Part shown: piece after piece, positions 1 through 6,292 of the stretch
Numbering within the stretch: position 1 is the stretch's first letter
How the letters are laid out: each line of letters opens with the position of its first letter
Source: DASVCZ01 sp036381335
GTDB taxonomy: Bacteria > Patescibacteriota > Microgenomatia > UBA1400 > PJMF01
DNA: 11,989 bases
Assembly (NCBI GenBank): GCA_036381335.1
Contig: DASVCZ010000058.1
Span: 1-11,989 of the forward strand
Direction of reading: 5' to 3'
Translations under genes and position numbers: made by a program
The notes under the pieces: generated by a model
The model's database searches: none
What the model was told of the DNA's origin: nothing
The model's input: only the letters and a program-made list of their open reading frames with translations

Positions 1-608
1 GTTTCATTAATTAGATGACATTGAGCAGCGATGTCACTATGTAGTAAGTACCCATCAGGAGCTGCTACCGAAAAATGAAGACCTAAGTTAGCTGCTGCTA
101 ACGCTAACGAATGAGCTACGTTATTATCCCCATCACCGACAAAGGTGATTTTTAAATCGGTCAGTGATCCCTTTACTTCTTGTATTGTTAGTAAATCTGC
201 TAACGTCTGACACGGGTGTTCTAGATCTGATAAGGCATTAATGACAGGCACTTGTGAATGCGTACTCAGCTCCACTAACACCTGGTGATCAAACACCCGT
301 GCCATGATGATATCTGCCATCGATGACAACACTTTTGAGACGTCAGAAATTGCCTCCCGTTGACCCAACCCAATTTCTGACGGTCCCAAATAGATCGCAT
401 GACCTCCCAGTTGGGTCATTCCAACTTCAAACGAAACTCTGGTTCTTAAACTCGGTTTTTCAAAAATCATGGCTAAGGTTTTAGAGTGCAACACTGGTTG
501 ATTCTGACCAGTAGCTTTTAACTCAGCTTTCATTTTTTGAGCCAAGATTAAGATGTTCACTATTTCGTCTTTAGTAAAATGAGAGATGGAAAGGCAATGC
601 GGTGTCAT
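1..608 (-). CDS. argF: Ornithine carbamoyltransferase, C-terminus cut off by window edge
   Basis: Cytoplasmic enzyme that joins carbamoyl phosphate and ornithine to give citrulline, the substrate of the neighbouring argininosuccinate synthase. The visible 202 residues cover the carbamoyl-phosphate domain and the start of the ornithine domain. The carbamoyl-phosphate loop reads EKPSLRTRVSFE (residues 50-61; the common form is STRTR, and SLRTR is a known variant). HPCQ is at 131-134, and the GDGxNNVAHSL segment follows at about 158-168. The C-terminal ornithine-binding part lies beyond position 1. The start is the ATG at 606-608, 2 nt after the argG stop, with an AGGAAA Shine-Dalgarno inside the argG end, so the two are co-transcribed and probably translationally coupled. 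It should share the T-box control of argG. The N-terminal pattern fits ornithine rather than aspartate carbamoyltransferase. Confidence 0.93.
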   Translation of the reverse strand, partial: MTPHCLSISHFTKDEIVNILILAQKMKAELKATGQNQPVLHSKTLAMIFEKPSLRTRVSFEVGMTQLGGHAIYLGPSEIGLGQREAISDVSKVLSSMADIIMARVFDHQVLVELSTHSQVPVINALSDLEHPCQTLADLLTIQEVKGSLTDLKITFVGDGDNNVAHSLALAAANLGLHFSVAAPDGYLLHSDIAAQCHLINE

Positions 609-610
609 AA

Positions 611-1855
611 TTATTTTCCTATCTGATTAGCTAATTTCATTTGTAAGGTGTAAAGCTCCACAAAACCGGCACTAGCATTGACATTGAAGGCATAGCCCTC
701 TGTGTTATTAAATGAGCTGTGCGCCAAGGCATATGGTGATTGCATGGCTACCACCGTGGCTTTACCTTTAAACAGCGACACAATCACTTCTCCCGTCACT
801 TTGGCATTAACTTGATCGTTAAAGGCGTTCAGCGCCCACATGGCAGGATCATGCCACTTGGCTCCGTAACAGAGATAAGCCCATTTAATGTCTAATTGGG
901 ATTTGAGCTCGTTTAACTCCCGAGTGGAGACATACTGTTCCAAGGCTTTATGAGCAGAGACAATGACATGCATAGCTGGCATTTCATAGACTCCCCGGTT
1001 TTTAACACCCACCAATCGATCTTCTACTAAGTGGACAATCCCAACTCCATGGCCGCCAGCGATCTTATTTATGGCAATGATCAATTCGCTCAATTTCATT
1101 GCTTGGCCATTGAGATGAGTTGGTATTCCTTTCTCGAACTGAAGTTCAACTAACTCTGGTTCATCAGGTGCCTGGGCAGGCAACGTGTACGTCGTTAGAA
1201 ATTTGTCGATAGGCGGAATTAAATGAGGTTCTTCAATTTCACCACCCTCCCAGGTCATTCCTAACATGTTGTCATCAACGCTATACGGAAAATCTATATT
1301 GGCTGGCACTGGAATGCCATGTTTTTCGGCATACTTTATTTCTTCATTTCGATCCATGTTCCATTCCCGCACTGGTGCAATGACTTTGACCGCCGGATTC
1401 AGGGCCATTAAGTACCCATCAATTCTGACTTGGTCATTACCTTTGCCCGTACAGCCGTGAGCAATGCAGGTAATCCCTTCTTTTTTGGCGACTTCAGTAG
1501 CAACTTTGGCTAAGACGGCCCGCCCGATAGGCGTCGACAAGTGATAATCACCTTGATAGGCGGCATTGGCTTTAATACCTTTAGCTGCAAACTCCTCGGC
1601 AAAAAGATCTTTAGCGTCGTAGACTATCGCTTTTTTAGCACCTAACTTCAGAGCTTTTTGCTTGACTGCTTCCAAATCGTCGTGCTGTTGCCCAATGTCA
1701 GCGGTCAATGTAACGACATCGACTTTGTATTCTTCTTGCAGCCATTTAACCATGACACTGGTATCCAAGCCTCCCGAATACAGGAGCAAGACTTTATCAA
1801 TTTCGTGCGGCTTGGCTTCGTAGCTCGAAATTTTTATGTAATTACTTTTTTTCAT
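611..1855 (-). CDS. argG: Argininosuccinate synthase
   Basis: ATP-dependent cytoplasmic ligase that condenses citrulline with aspartate to argininosuccinate, the penultimate step of arginine synthesis. The 414-residue length is normal. The N-type ATP pyrophosphatase P-loop YSGGLDTS is at residues 26-33, after about 20 extra N-terminal residues. The family's citrulline/aspartate-binding segments HGCTGKGNDQVR (about 133-144) and APVREW are present, as is the FPYSVDDNMLG stretch. No frameshift or missing catalytic motif is seen. The ATG at 1853-1855 is preceded only by a weak purine-rich AGAAAG. The gene follows a T-box leader whose terminator ends 26 nt upstream, and argF starts 2 nt downstream. 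argH is not in the window. Confidence 0.97.
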   Translation of the reverse strand: MKKSNYIKISSYEAKPHEIDKVLLLYSGGLDTSVMVKWLQEEYKVDVVTLTADIGQQHDDLEAVKQKALKLGAKKAIVYDAKDLFAEEFAAKGIKANAAYQGDYHLSTPIGRAVLAKVATEVAKKEGITCIAHGCTGKGNDQVRIDGYLMALNPAVKVIAPVREWNMDRNEEIKYAEKHGIPVPANIDFPYSVDDNMLGMTWEGGEIEEPHLIPPIDKFLTTYTLPAQAPDEPELVELQFEKGIPTHLNGQAMKLSELIIAINKIAGGHGVGIVHLVEDRLVGVKNRGVYEMPAMHVIVSAHKALEQYVSTRELNELKSQLDIKWAYLCYGAKWHDPAMWALNAFNDQVNAKVTGEVIVSLFKGKATVVAMQSPYALAHSSFNNTEGYAFNVNASAGFVELYTLQMKLANQIGK

Positions 1856-1881
1856 TTTTTCTTTCTGGTGGTTGAGGTAAC

Positions 1882-1936
1882 AAAAAAAACGCCCCTTTAC
1901 CCACCAATTTTTATTAATTAGTGAATAAAGGGGCGT
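1882..1936 (-). terminator. Intrinsic terminator of the T-box leader
   Basis: An 11-bp perfect stem, ACGCCCCTTTA (1926-1936) with its complement at 1889-1899, a 26-nt AT-rich loop and a run of eight U (1882-1889) on the minus strand. The 5' arm of the stem is the strand that the T-box sequence would capture in the antiterminated form, which makes this the regulated terminator. Confidence 0.93.
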
Positions 1937-2124
1937 CTCAAAATGAGCGCGGTACCACCCTTTTCTTCACACAGTCACCTGTGTGATCTCTGTTACTTTC
2001 TCCGGTTTAAGTATCTTCTTAAACTGACAAAAGCTAATAGCGATGACGAGCTATGGTCGTCCCCGATTTTGCGAGGCTCCTTCGTAGGGCGCGACTCCTA
2101 CTCCAATGGATTTAGTTAACTTGT
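1882..2124 (-). ncRNA. T-box leader (tRNA-sensing riboswitch) of argG
   Basis: The conserved T-box AAGGGTGGTACCGCG is at 1948-1962, the element whose UGG-containing bulge pairs with the acceptor end of uncharged tRNA. Just 5' is a perfect 8-bp hairpin (1967-1986, loop GTGA) in the place of stem III, then a 7-bp GTTTAAG/CTTAAAC hairpin. The 5' part can be drawn as stem I: GAGTAGG (2097-2103), an AG bulge (2095-2096), then TCG (2092-2094), against CGACC...CTC (2048-2059). The proposed specifier-loop 3' strand is GTCATCGCTA (2038-2047), which contains an Arg CGC codon. However, CGC is followed by U, not the usual purine, so the specifier is uncertain. The T-box strand can pair with CGCCCCTTT as an antiterminator, excluding the terminator. 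Arginine is inferred from the genes controlled. Confidence 0.93.
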
Positions 2125-2130
2125 ACAGGT

Positions 2131-2139
2131 ATTATATCA
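2131..2139 (-). promoter_or_regulatory. Extended -10 promoter for the T-box/argG transcript
   Basis: TGATATAAT on the minus strand is a perfect TATAAT with the extended TGn element. The TG belongs to the TGA stop codon of the upstream acetyltransferase gene. No good -35 is seen 16-18 bp upstream (best TGATGG), which is tolerated in extended -10 promoters. The transcript would start near 2124, just ahead of the T-box stem I. Confidence 0.7.
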
Positions 2140-2673
2140 CAGACACTTCCTCACCATCACGATTTCGTCGACATACTCCCCGTTGTGCAAAATAAATTCG
2201 GGAATCCTGCCCACTTCTCTAAAACCCAACTTTTTATAAAGCTCAAAGGCTCCTTTGTTAATAGCAAAGACAGTCAGGTAAATCATTCGCAATCCAGTGA
2301 TAGATCGTTCAGCTTCTGCCAACACTTCTCTGGCTAGTCGCTCCCCAATCCCTCGCCCGCGATACTCGGCCGCTAAACTAATGCCCAACTCGGCCGCATG
2401 GTAACTGCGCTTTTTATTGACAGTATTGCGATGGACTCCAGCGATGCCTATCAGATTTTCTCCTGCTAGCGCCAAGAGCATCACATCATTGTGTGACTCT
2501 ATCTTTTTCAACACATCTTCCAAAAAGCTAGCCTCTTCCTCTTTGGTAATTTCCTCTCCCGAAAAACGAATGTAGGTGTTTTCCTGGGATAAACGGTTGA
2601 TGTACTCTGTCATTTGGTCCAGGTCTTCCGGTTTAGGGTAACGAAAAGTGATTTCTTGAGTAAAGTTTGTCAT
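2137..2673 (-). CDS. GNAT-family N-acetyltransferase
   Basis: Small cytoplasmic acetyl-CoA-dependent acetyltransferase, 178 residues from the chosen start. The acetyl-CoA pyrophosphate-binding loop YRGRGIGERL (family motif R/Q-x-x-G-x-G/A) follows a beta strand AAELGISL. The C-terminal NKGAFELYKKLGF helix and its FREVGRIPEF continuation are typical of RimI- and phosphinothricin-acetyltransferase-like members. The substrate cannot be told from sequence. The frame stays open to 2754, but that extension lies inside the upstream YibE/F gene. I chose the ATG at 2671-2673, 1 nt after the YibE/F stop, where the GNAT fold begins (MTNFTQEITFRYPKPED). An ATG at 2691 is possible but has no ribosome-binding site. 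It is the last gene of its operon, and its stop overlaps the argG promoter. Confidence 0.87.
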   Translation of the reverse strand: MTNFTQEITFRYPKPEDLDQMTEYINRLSQENTYIRFSGEEITKEEEASFLEDVLKKIESHNDVMLLALAGENLIGIAGVHRNTVNKKRSYHAAELGISLAAEYRGRGIGERLAREVLAEAERSITGLRMIYLTVFAINKGAFELYKKLGFREVGRIPEFILHNGEYVDEIVMVRKCL

Positions 2674-2674
2674 A

Positions 2675-3808
2675 TCAATGCCTATGCCCATGGCTACTTT
2701 GTCGAGTAGCTTCACTAAACCTTGGACTAAAATACGCACCCAGCAACGTCGCAAACGGCACCGCCAACACTAGCCCAATCGACCCCACTAACGTCCGCAC
2801 AATCTCTTCCGCAATCAGCTGATTATTGATCGTCACCCACAGCGGAATATCCTGACTCAAGTAAAATAACAAAAATAACGGCAGGTTAGCACCAGCATAC
2901 GCCAGGACCAACGTATTGACCAAAGAAGCCACGTGATCCTTACCAACTTCTAACGAACGACTGTAAAGCTCGTCAAATCCAAGCTTTTTGTTGGCTAGCT
3001 TTAGCTGCTCGACCACCGAAATCTGCGAGACTACGATATCGTCCAGTACACCAAGAGCCCCGATGATAATGCCTCCTAGCAACAACCCCTGCAAATTAAT
3101 GCTGGCGGTGGGCCCATACTGCAGGAAAAACGCCTCTTCACTGCCTAAGCCGACTAACTGTGAGAACCGGACGCTGATTGACGATAACAAGGTCACAGCC
3201 AGCAGGGTCAGGACAATGGCGCCTAAGGCTAAGTGCGACTTGATGTTAACTCCATGCGACAGATAGACGGTGACGGCGCCGATGGCCACCGCCCCCAGCA
3301 AACTAATGAGAGCGGGGTCAGCGCCATTTAAAATCTGAGGCAACATAAAACCAAACAAAATTGCTCCACTTATAACCATCCCCGCTAACGAAAATAAACC
3401 CCGGACATGGGCTACCAGTAAGACTAAGATGATAAAACCTGCAAATAAAAAGAGTAAGGTTGGCAGCCGGTAGACATCCAGGATGATGTACTCGACTTGG
3501 CCTTCGGCCATCTGTTGGGGGCTGACGATAACTTGCGTACCCACTTTTAACAACTGACTTTCTCTAAGGGGTTGGAACTCAGAACCTGCCGTGATCTCTA
3601 CCGTCTTGCCGCTGTCTTTTAAGGTCACAGCCACCGTTTGGGTAAAAAAAGACGTCCCCTCTATCTCAACTTGGCTCTGCTCCACCACTTCTGTCACTGT
3701 CGCCAATGAATACTGCCCCAAAGATTGGGCCGACACTTCCAAGGGAAAGAAACTCACGCCCACCAAGGAGATCAAAAAAACTAAGAAGCCAAAAATTAAC
3801 TGACGCAT
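2675..3808 (-). CDS. YibE/F family multi-pass membrane protein
   Basis: A 377-residue inner-membrane protein matching the YibE/F family. It has an N-terminal signal or anchor segment (about 4-27, ending VSAQS), a beta-rich extracytoplasmic domain (30-112), then about seven membrane helices (117-135, 138-160, 165-186, 191-212, 239-263, 296-317, 338-360). Family hallmarks are GALGVLDDIVVSQ (250-262), the FDELYSRSLEVGKDH loop (278-292) and EEIVRTLVGSIGLVLAVP (334-351). The C-terminus is His-rich (SSHGHRH). The molecular function of the family is not established; transport or export has been suggested. The ATG at 3806-3808 follows the lipoprotein stop by 15 nt. A GAGGT lies 12 nt upstream and a TACAAT at 3816-3821, so either coupled or near-leaderless translation is possible. 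Confidence 0.9.
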   Translation of the reverse strand: MRQLIFGFLVFLISLVGVSFFPLEVSAQSLGQYSLATVTEVVEQSQVEIEGTSFFTQTVAVTLKDSGKTVEITAGSEFQPLRESQLLKVGTQVIVSPQQMAEGQVEYIILDVYRLPTLLFLFAGFIILVLLVAHVRGLFSLAGMVISGAILFGFMLPQILNGADPALISLLGAVAIGAVTVYLSHGVNIKSHLALGAIVLTLLAVTLLSSISVRFSQLVGLGSEEAFFLQYGPTASINLQGLLLGGIIIGALGVLDDIVVSQISVVEQLKLANKKLGFDELYSRSLEVGKDHVASLVNTLVLAYAGANLPLFLLFYLSQDIPLWVTINNQLIAEEIVRTLVGSIGLVLAVPFATLLGAYFSPRFSEATRQSSHGHRH

Positions 3809-3815
3809 ATCAGCT

Positions 3816-3821
3816 ATTGTA
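3816..3821 (-). promoter_or_regulatory. Possible internal -10 (TACAAT) before the YibE/F gene
   Basis: TACAAT lies 7 nt upstream of the YibE/F start codon, so a transcript from it would begin at or next to the ATG. No clear -35 is seen. The same ten-base string GTACAATAGC also precedes cysS (10607-10616 region), which is the only reason to list it. Confidence 0.25.
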
Positions 3822-3823
3822 CC

Positions 3824-4294
3824 TCAATCATCCAGCTCACCACAGGCCGTATAGTTGTCGATGTTGGCAGTCGATTCGTGGATATTAATGGCCAGTTGCT
3901 TGTCTTCTAACTCATCGGGATCAATATCAAGAATAGTGTTTGAAAAGCCATTCTGGACGGGGTTTAAAGTGTAGGCAATCTTACCCACTCCCGGGCAGTC
4001 ACCCTCATGGATGTGCGCCGGCTGGGGTTGGGTAAAAGTGCCACCCTGGAGCGTCAGCACCACTTCGGTTTGGCCAGCTTCGGTCCCCCGAATGGTCGCC
4101 TCCCCCATCTGACCAGAGTTATTGACAGATTCCAACTCAATGTCTTCATCGTTGATTTGATCGAGTTCAGATTCAGCTTCATTGACAATCGTCTGAGTGG
4201 TTTCTTGAACGTCGGTAGTGGTATCCTGATGAGTACAGGCCGCTAATACCACTCCTGAAAGGAGCACAACCAAAGCCAAAAAAAGATGTTTCAT
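3824..4294 (-). CDS. Lipoprotein with SOD/CHRD-like His motif
   Basis: Probable membrane-anchored lipoprotein of 156 residues. A signal peptide ends in the lipobox LAAC, with lipidated Cys20. An acidic Thr/Glu-rich linker follows (about 22-60), then a beta-sandwich-like domain (62-156). That domain carries AHIHEGDC (93-100), NPVQNG (111-116), INIHES (136-141) and YTACGEL (148-154), a pattern I recognise from small secreted proteins related to Cu/Zn superoxide dismutase and CHRD domains. H94, H96 and H139 could bind metal, and C100 and C151 could form a disulphide. No enzymatic activity is claimed. Start choice: a perfect AGGAGG abuts the ATG at 4298-4300, leaving no spacing, but sits 6 nt before the in-frame ATG at 4292-4294, so I chose the latter. 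The gene lies in the XRE-YibE/F operon beside its apparent paralogue. Confidence 0.85.
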   Translation of the reverse strand: MKHLFLALVVLLSGVVLAACTHQDTTTDVQETTQTIVNEAESELDQINDEDIELESVNNSGQMGEATIRGTEAGQTEVVLTLQGGTFTQPQPAHIHEGDCPGVGKIAYTLNPVQNGFSNTILDIDPDELEDKQLAINIHESTANIDNYTACGELDD

Positions 4295-4313
4295 ATTCAT
4301 CCTCCTGTTCCTG

Positions 4314-4784
4314 CTATAACTCCTGACAATATGAAGTACTGACCGTGTCTACTTCTAGCATATAGTCCAGCCGAGGGTGTAATACTTCTTCGAGACTCAG
4401 GTCAACCTCCAATGGTTCTTTCTCCTCTGTGGGTGGCTCAAAAGTGAACGCTTCCATAGCTCGGTCGGCATCGGTGCAGGTCCCCAATGCCAGCCTGGCT
4501 TCCGTGTAGCCTTCGTCCATTTCAATGTATAAACGAGTGGCTTCATTGTCAGCATCTACTAGAGTAGCCTGGCCCACCACCACATCCGACACCTCGTCTA
4601 TAAAGCTTAAGGTGTACGATTCGACATCCCCTAAAGGTACGCCAGCTCGAAAAGACCGCGGACTGGTATCAAGAATGGTCGCCTCCTCTACTACTTCTGC
4701 GGCGGGAGTTACCGCTGGTTGAGCATCGACAGTGGGATTACCTAAGGCAGTTTGCAGTGACGTCAGCAGTGAAATGAGCAGCAT
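4314..4784 (-). CDS. Small exported protein, degenerate paralogue of the adjacent lipoprotein
   Basis: A 156-residue protein with a short hydrophobic N-terminus (MLLISLLTSLQTAL) that could be a signal peptide or an anchor; no lipobox is seen. By eye its last 85 residues align with the neighbouring lipoprotein. QATLVDADNEAT corresponds to EATIRGTEAGQT, ARLALGTC (96-103) to AHIHEGDC, EVDTV (144-148) to NIHES, and SYCQEL (151-156) to TACGEL. The two cysteines (C103, C153) keep almost the same separation, but all three histidines are replaced, so a metal site of the lipoprotein type is not expected. The stop lies 19 nt before the lipoprotein start and inside its ribosome-binding region, so the two are probably coupled. 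The ATG at 4782-4784 has only a weak AGAGTGA upstream. No function assigned. Confidence 0.75.
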   Translation of the reverse strand: MLLISLLTSLQTALGNPTVDAQPAVTPAAEVVEEATILDTSPRSFRAGVPLGDVESYTLSFIDEVSDVVVGQATLVDADNEATRLYIEMDEGYTEARLALGTCTDADRAMEAFTFEPPTEEKEPLEVDLSLEEVLHPRLDYMLEVDTVSTSYCQEL

Positions 4785-4814
4785 GAGTTCACTCTAACTG
4801 CTGCCTGCAACAAC

Positions 4815-5123
4815 TTAATGAGAGGACTGTGGAGAATCCGTAAGAAGTTTTTTGATTTCTGCCAATTCTTGTTCAATTTTTGCAACTTTGCTGGCTAGAT
4901 CATTCATTTCTTCTTCGGTAAAAAGCGAGAGAGGTTGGTTCACAACTTTAGCAATTTTGCGTAACGTACTTAAGCTCGGCTGCGCCCTGTTAACTTCATA
5001 GGCACTGATCGATTTATCCGAAATTTTAAGCGCTTTGGCCAACTCTTTCTGTGAGTAGCCAGCTGCAACTCGTGATGACTTAATTTTGTGACCCAAACTG
5101 GTCAAAATACGCTTCTGTGACAT
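4815..5123 (-). CDS. XRE/HTH_3-family transcriptional regulator with coiled-coil tail
   Basis: A 102-residue DNA-binding protein. Residues about 7-65 form a Cro/C1-type helix-turn-helix. It has GHKIKSSRVAAGYSQKELAKAL for helices 1-2, ISDKSISAYEVNRAQPS as the turn and recognition helix, and LSTLRKIAKVVNQPLSLF closing the domain. Residues about 70-92 (EEEMNDLASKVAKIEQELAEIKKLL) are heptad-like and could dimerise. There is no ligand or peptidase domain. It is the first gene of the operon leading to the two exported proteins, YibE/F and GNAT (30-nt gap to the next gene), so it may autoregulate that operon. The ATG at 5121-5123 has no Shine-Dalgarno. A TAGAAT (-10-like, 5140-5145) lies 16 nt upstream. 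Confidence 0.88.
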   Translation of the reverse strand: MSQKRILTSLGHKIKSSRVAAGYSQKELAKALKISDKSISAYEVNRAQPSLSTLRKIAKVVNQPLSLFTEEEMNDLASKVAKIEQELAEIKKLLTDSPQSSH

Positions 5124-5136
5124 ATTGATTGTTAGA

Positions 5137-5155
5137 CTAATTCTATTACTATTAG
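5137..5155. promoter_or_regulatory. Inverted repeat in the divergent promoter gap (possible XRE operator)
   Basis: CTAAT (5137-5141) and ATTAG (5151-5155) form an inverted repeat with 9 nt between the arms, centred in the 38-bp space between the XRE gene and the plus-strand gene at 5162. XRE regulators often bind such sites at their own promoter. The arms are short and AT-rich in an AT-rich gap, so chance is a serious alternative. Confidence 0.3.
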
Positions 5156-5161
5156 ATATAT

Positions 5162-5548
5162 ATGAAACTACTTGATTCTATCCCCACCCTCATCATCGAA
5201 CCTAACATTTTATTGATGGAACCGTATTCTTGCCTGCCTTTCACCTACCAGGTGAATCGATATCCCAACTTAGAGTTTGCCAGCGAGTCATTTTTAACGG
5301 TTCAACCTCAACTGGTAATGTTAAGTGCGAGTTTCTCTCCTACTCATATTATAACCTTTTTAGAAAAAGTCAAAAACGAATCGGTGGAAGCAGCCGAATT
5401 AATTCCTATTATCTTCGTCATTGATCTGGAAAACCCGTTAAGCTTTATTCCCGGCACCACTTGGGGCAAACAAATTGGGGTCATCACTAGCCTCTCTTCC
5501 CCACCTGAAGTCTATGCTACGCTGCAGCGAGTCTTAACTCCGGCTTAA
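5162..5548 (+). CDS. Unrecognised small protein, possibly a degenerate receiver (REC-like) domain
   Basis: A 128-residue soluble protein with no signal peptide and no confident family. Alternating strands and helices resemble a response-regulator receiver fold. TLIIEPN (9-15) is a first strand with an acidic residue where receivers have the DD pair. PQLVMLSAS (about 49-57) sits at the third strand, with Ser where the phosphorylated Asp would be. IPIIFVIDLEN (about 81-91) matches the fourth strand, and IGVITSLSSPPEVYATLQRVL (105-125) the last strand and helix, where receivers have K-P. If this is right it is a non-phosphorylatable pseudo-receiver. It diverges from the XRE regulator and precedes radC by 54 nt. 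No Shine-Dalgarno precedes the ATG. A TATTAG at 5150-5155 is close enough for a leaderless transcript. Confidence 0.7.
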   Translation: MKLLDSIPTLIIEPNILLMEPYSCLPFTYQVNRYPNLEFASESFLTVQPQLVMLSASFSPTHIITFLEKVKNESVEAAELIPIIFVIDLENPLSFIPGTTWGKQIGVITSLSSPPEVYATLQRVLTPA

Positions 5549-5561
5549 AACTGCTCGCATT

Positions 5562-5580
5562 TTGCCACCTTCTTGCCACC
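5562..5580. repeat. Direct repeat TTGCCACC x2, 11-bp period
   Basis: TTGCCACC occurs at 5562-5569 and again at 5573-5580, 3 nt apart, in the gap between the receiver-like gene and radC. The 11-bp period places both copies on the same face of the helix, as for a tandem protein-binding site. No function can be shown. Confidence 0.4.
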
Positions 5581-5602
5581 AAAGGTTGTTACACTCGACG
5601 AT

Positions 5603-6292
5603 ATGAAAAATATTCATTCTCTTCCCAGGTATCAAAGACCGCGCGAAAAACTAGCAGAATTGGGACCGACCAACCTAACTGATGTGGAGTTAATGGCGCT
5701 CTTATTGGGCTCTGGCACCCAGCGATACCCGGTTTTGCAGTTGGCAGACCAGATTTTAAAAACCTTTGATCATCACCGATTACAGTCGGTGCAGATGGAA
5801 CATTTGACTCAAATTCCTGGCCTGGGTCAGGTGCAAGCTGGCAAGGTATTGGCTGCTTTAGAATTGGGGAAACGTTTAGTGACTGATCGGCGCCACCCTC
5901 AAATTCTCCAAGCCCAAGATGTACTGCGGGAGGTTCATCACATTCGTCACACCCAGCGGGAACACTTGGTGGCCTTGTATTTAAATGCCCGCAACGAAGT
6001 CGTTCACAAAGAAATTTTGACCATCGGTGGTCTCAATTTCAATAATTTGGAAATCAGAGATGTATTTGTGCCGGCTTTTAAACACCCGTGCATGGGGGTG
6101 ATTCTGGCCCATAATCATCCTTCAGGTGACCCTACTCCCAGTGATGACGATAAAAAAATGACCTCGGATATCCAGAAAGCGGGTGAACTGCTGGGCATTC
6201 GGGTCATCGATCACTTAATAGTCACGGGAGTCAGTTGGAGTTCGGTGCTGGCGCCAACGCCAGACGGCAAAGCCCACGGCCAACAGCAGTAA
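5603..6292 (+). CDS. radC: RadC/JAB-domain DNA repair-associated protein
   Basis: A 229-residue RadC protein of normal length. The N-terminal helix-hairpin-helix region begins SLPRYQRPREKLAELG and contains the hairpin IPGLGQVQAGK (71-81). The C-terminal JAMM metalloprotease-like domain has Glu137 in HKEILTIGG, then H170 and H172 in AHNHPSGDPTPS, and S180-x-x-D183 as the remaining zinc-ligand pattern. All JAMM ligands are intact. RadC is linked by name to repair and is widely seen near mobile or competence genes, but its biochemical role is not settled. The frame is open upstream to a TTG at 5573. I chose the ATG at 5603-5605 because the RadC domain starts there; neither has a good ribosome-binding site. 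After DHLIVTG the protein has an unusual 20-residue tail, encoded where the gene overlaps the opposing gene by 78 bp. Confidence 0.93.
   Translation: MKNIHSLPRYQRPREKLAELGPTNLTDVELMALLLGSGTQRYPVLQLADQILKTFDHHRLQSVQMEHLTQIPGLGQVQAGKVLAALELGKRLVTDRRHPQILQAQDVLREVHHIRHTQREHLVALYLNARNEVVHKEILTIGGLNFNNLEIRDVFVPAFKHPCMGVILAHNHPSGDPTPSDDDKKMTSDIQKAGELLGIRVIDHLIVTGVSWSSVLAPTPDGKAHGQQQ

Noticed and set aside
1658..1921. Plus-strand 87-codon open frame over the argG start and terminator
   Set aside because: It is antisense to argG and runs into the T-box terminator; no start signal or domain.
1958..2124. T-box leader read as control of a tRNA synthetase gene
   Set aside because: The first gene after the terminator is argG, 26 nt away; no synthetase gene follows on this transcript.
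2674..2754. Extension of the GNAT gene to an upstream ATG at 2754 (27 extra residues)
   Set aside because: The extra codons lie within the YibE/F coding end, show no ribosome-binding site and fall outside the GNAT fold.
5573..5602. TTG at 5573 as the radC start
   Set aside because: The ten added residues lie in the TTGCCACC repeat and are not part of the RadC domain; the ATG at 5603 gives the usual length.
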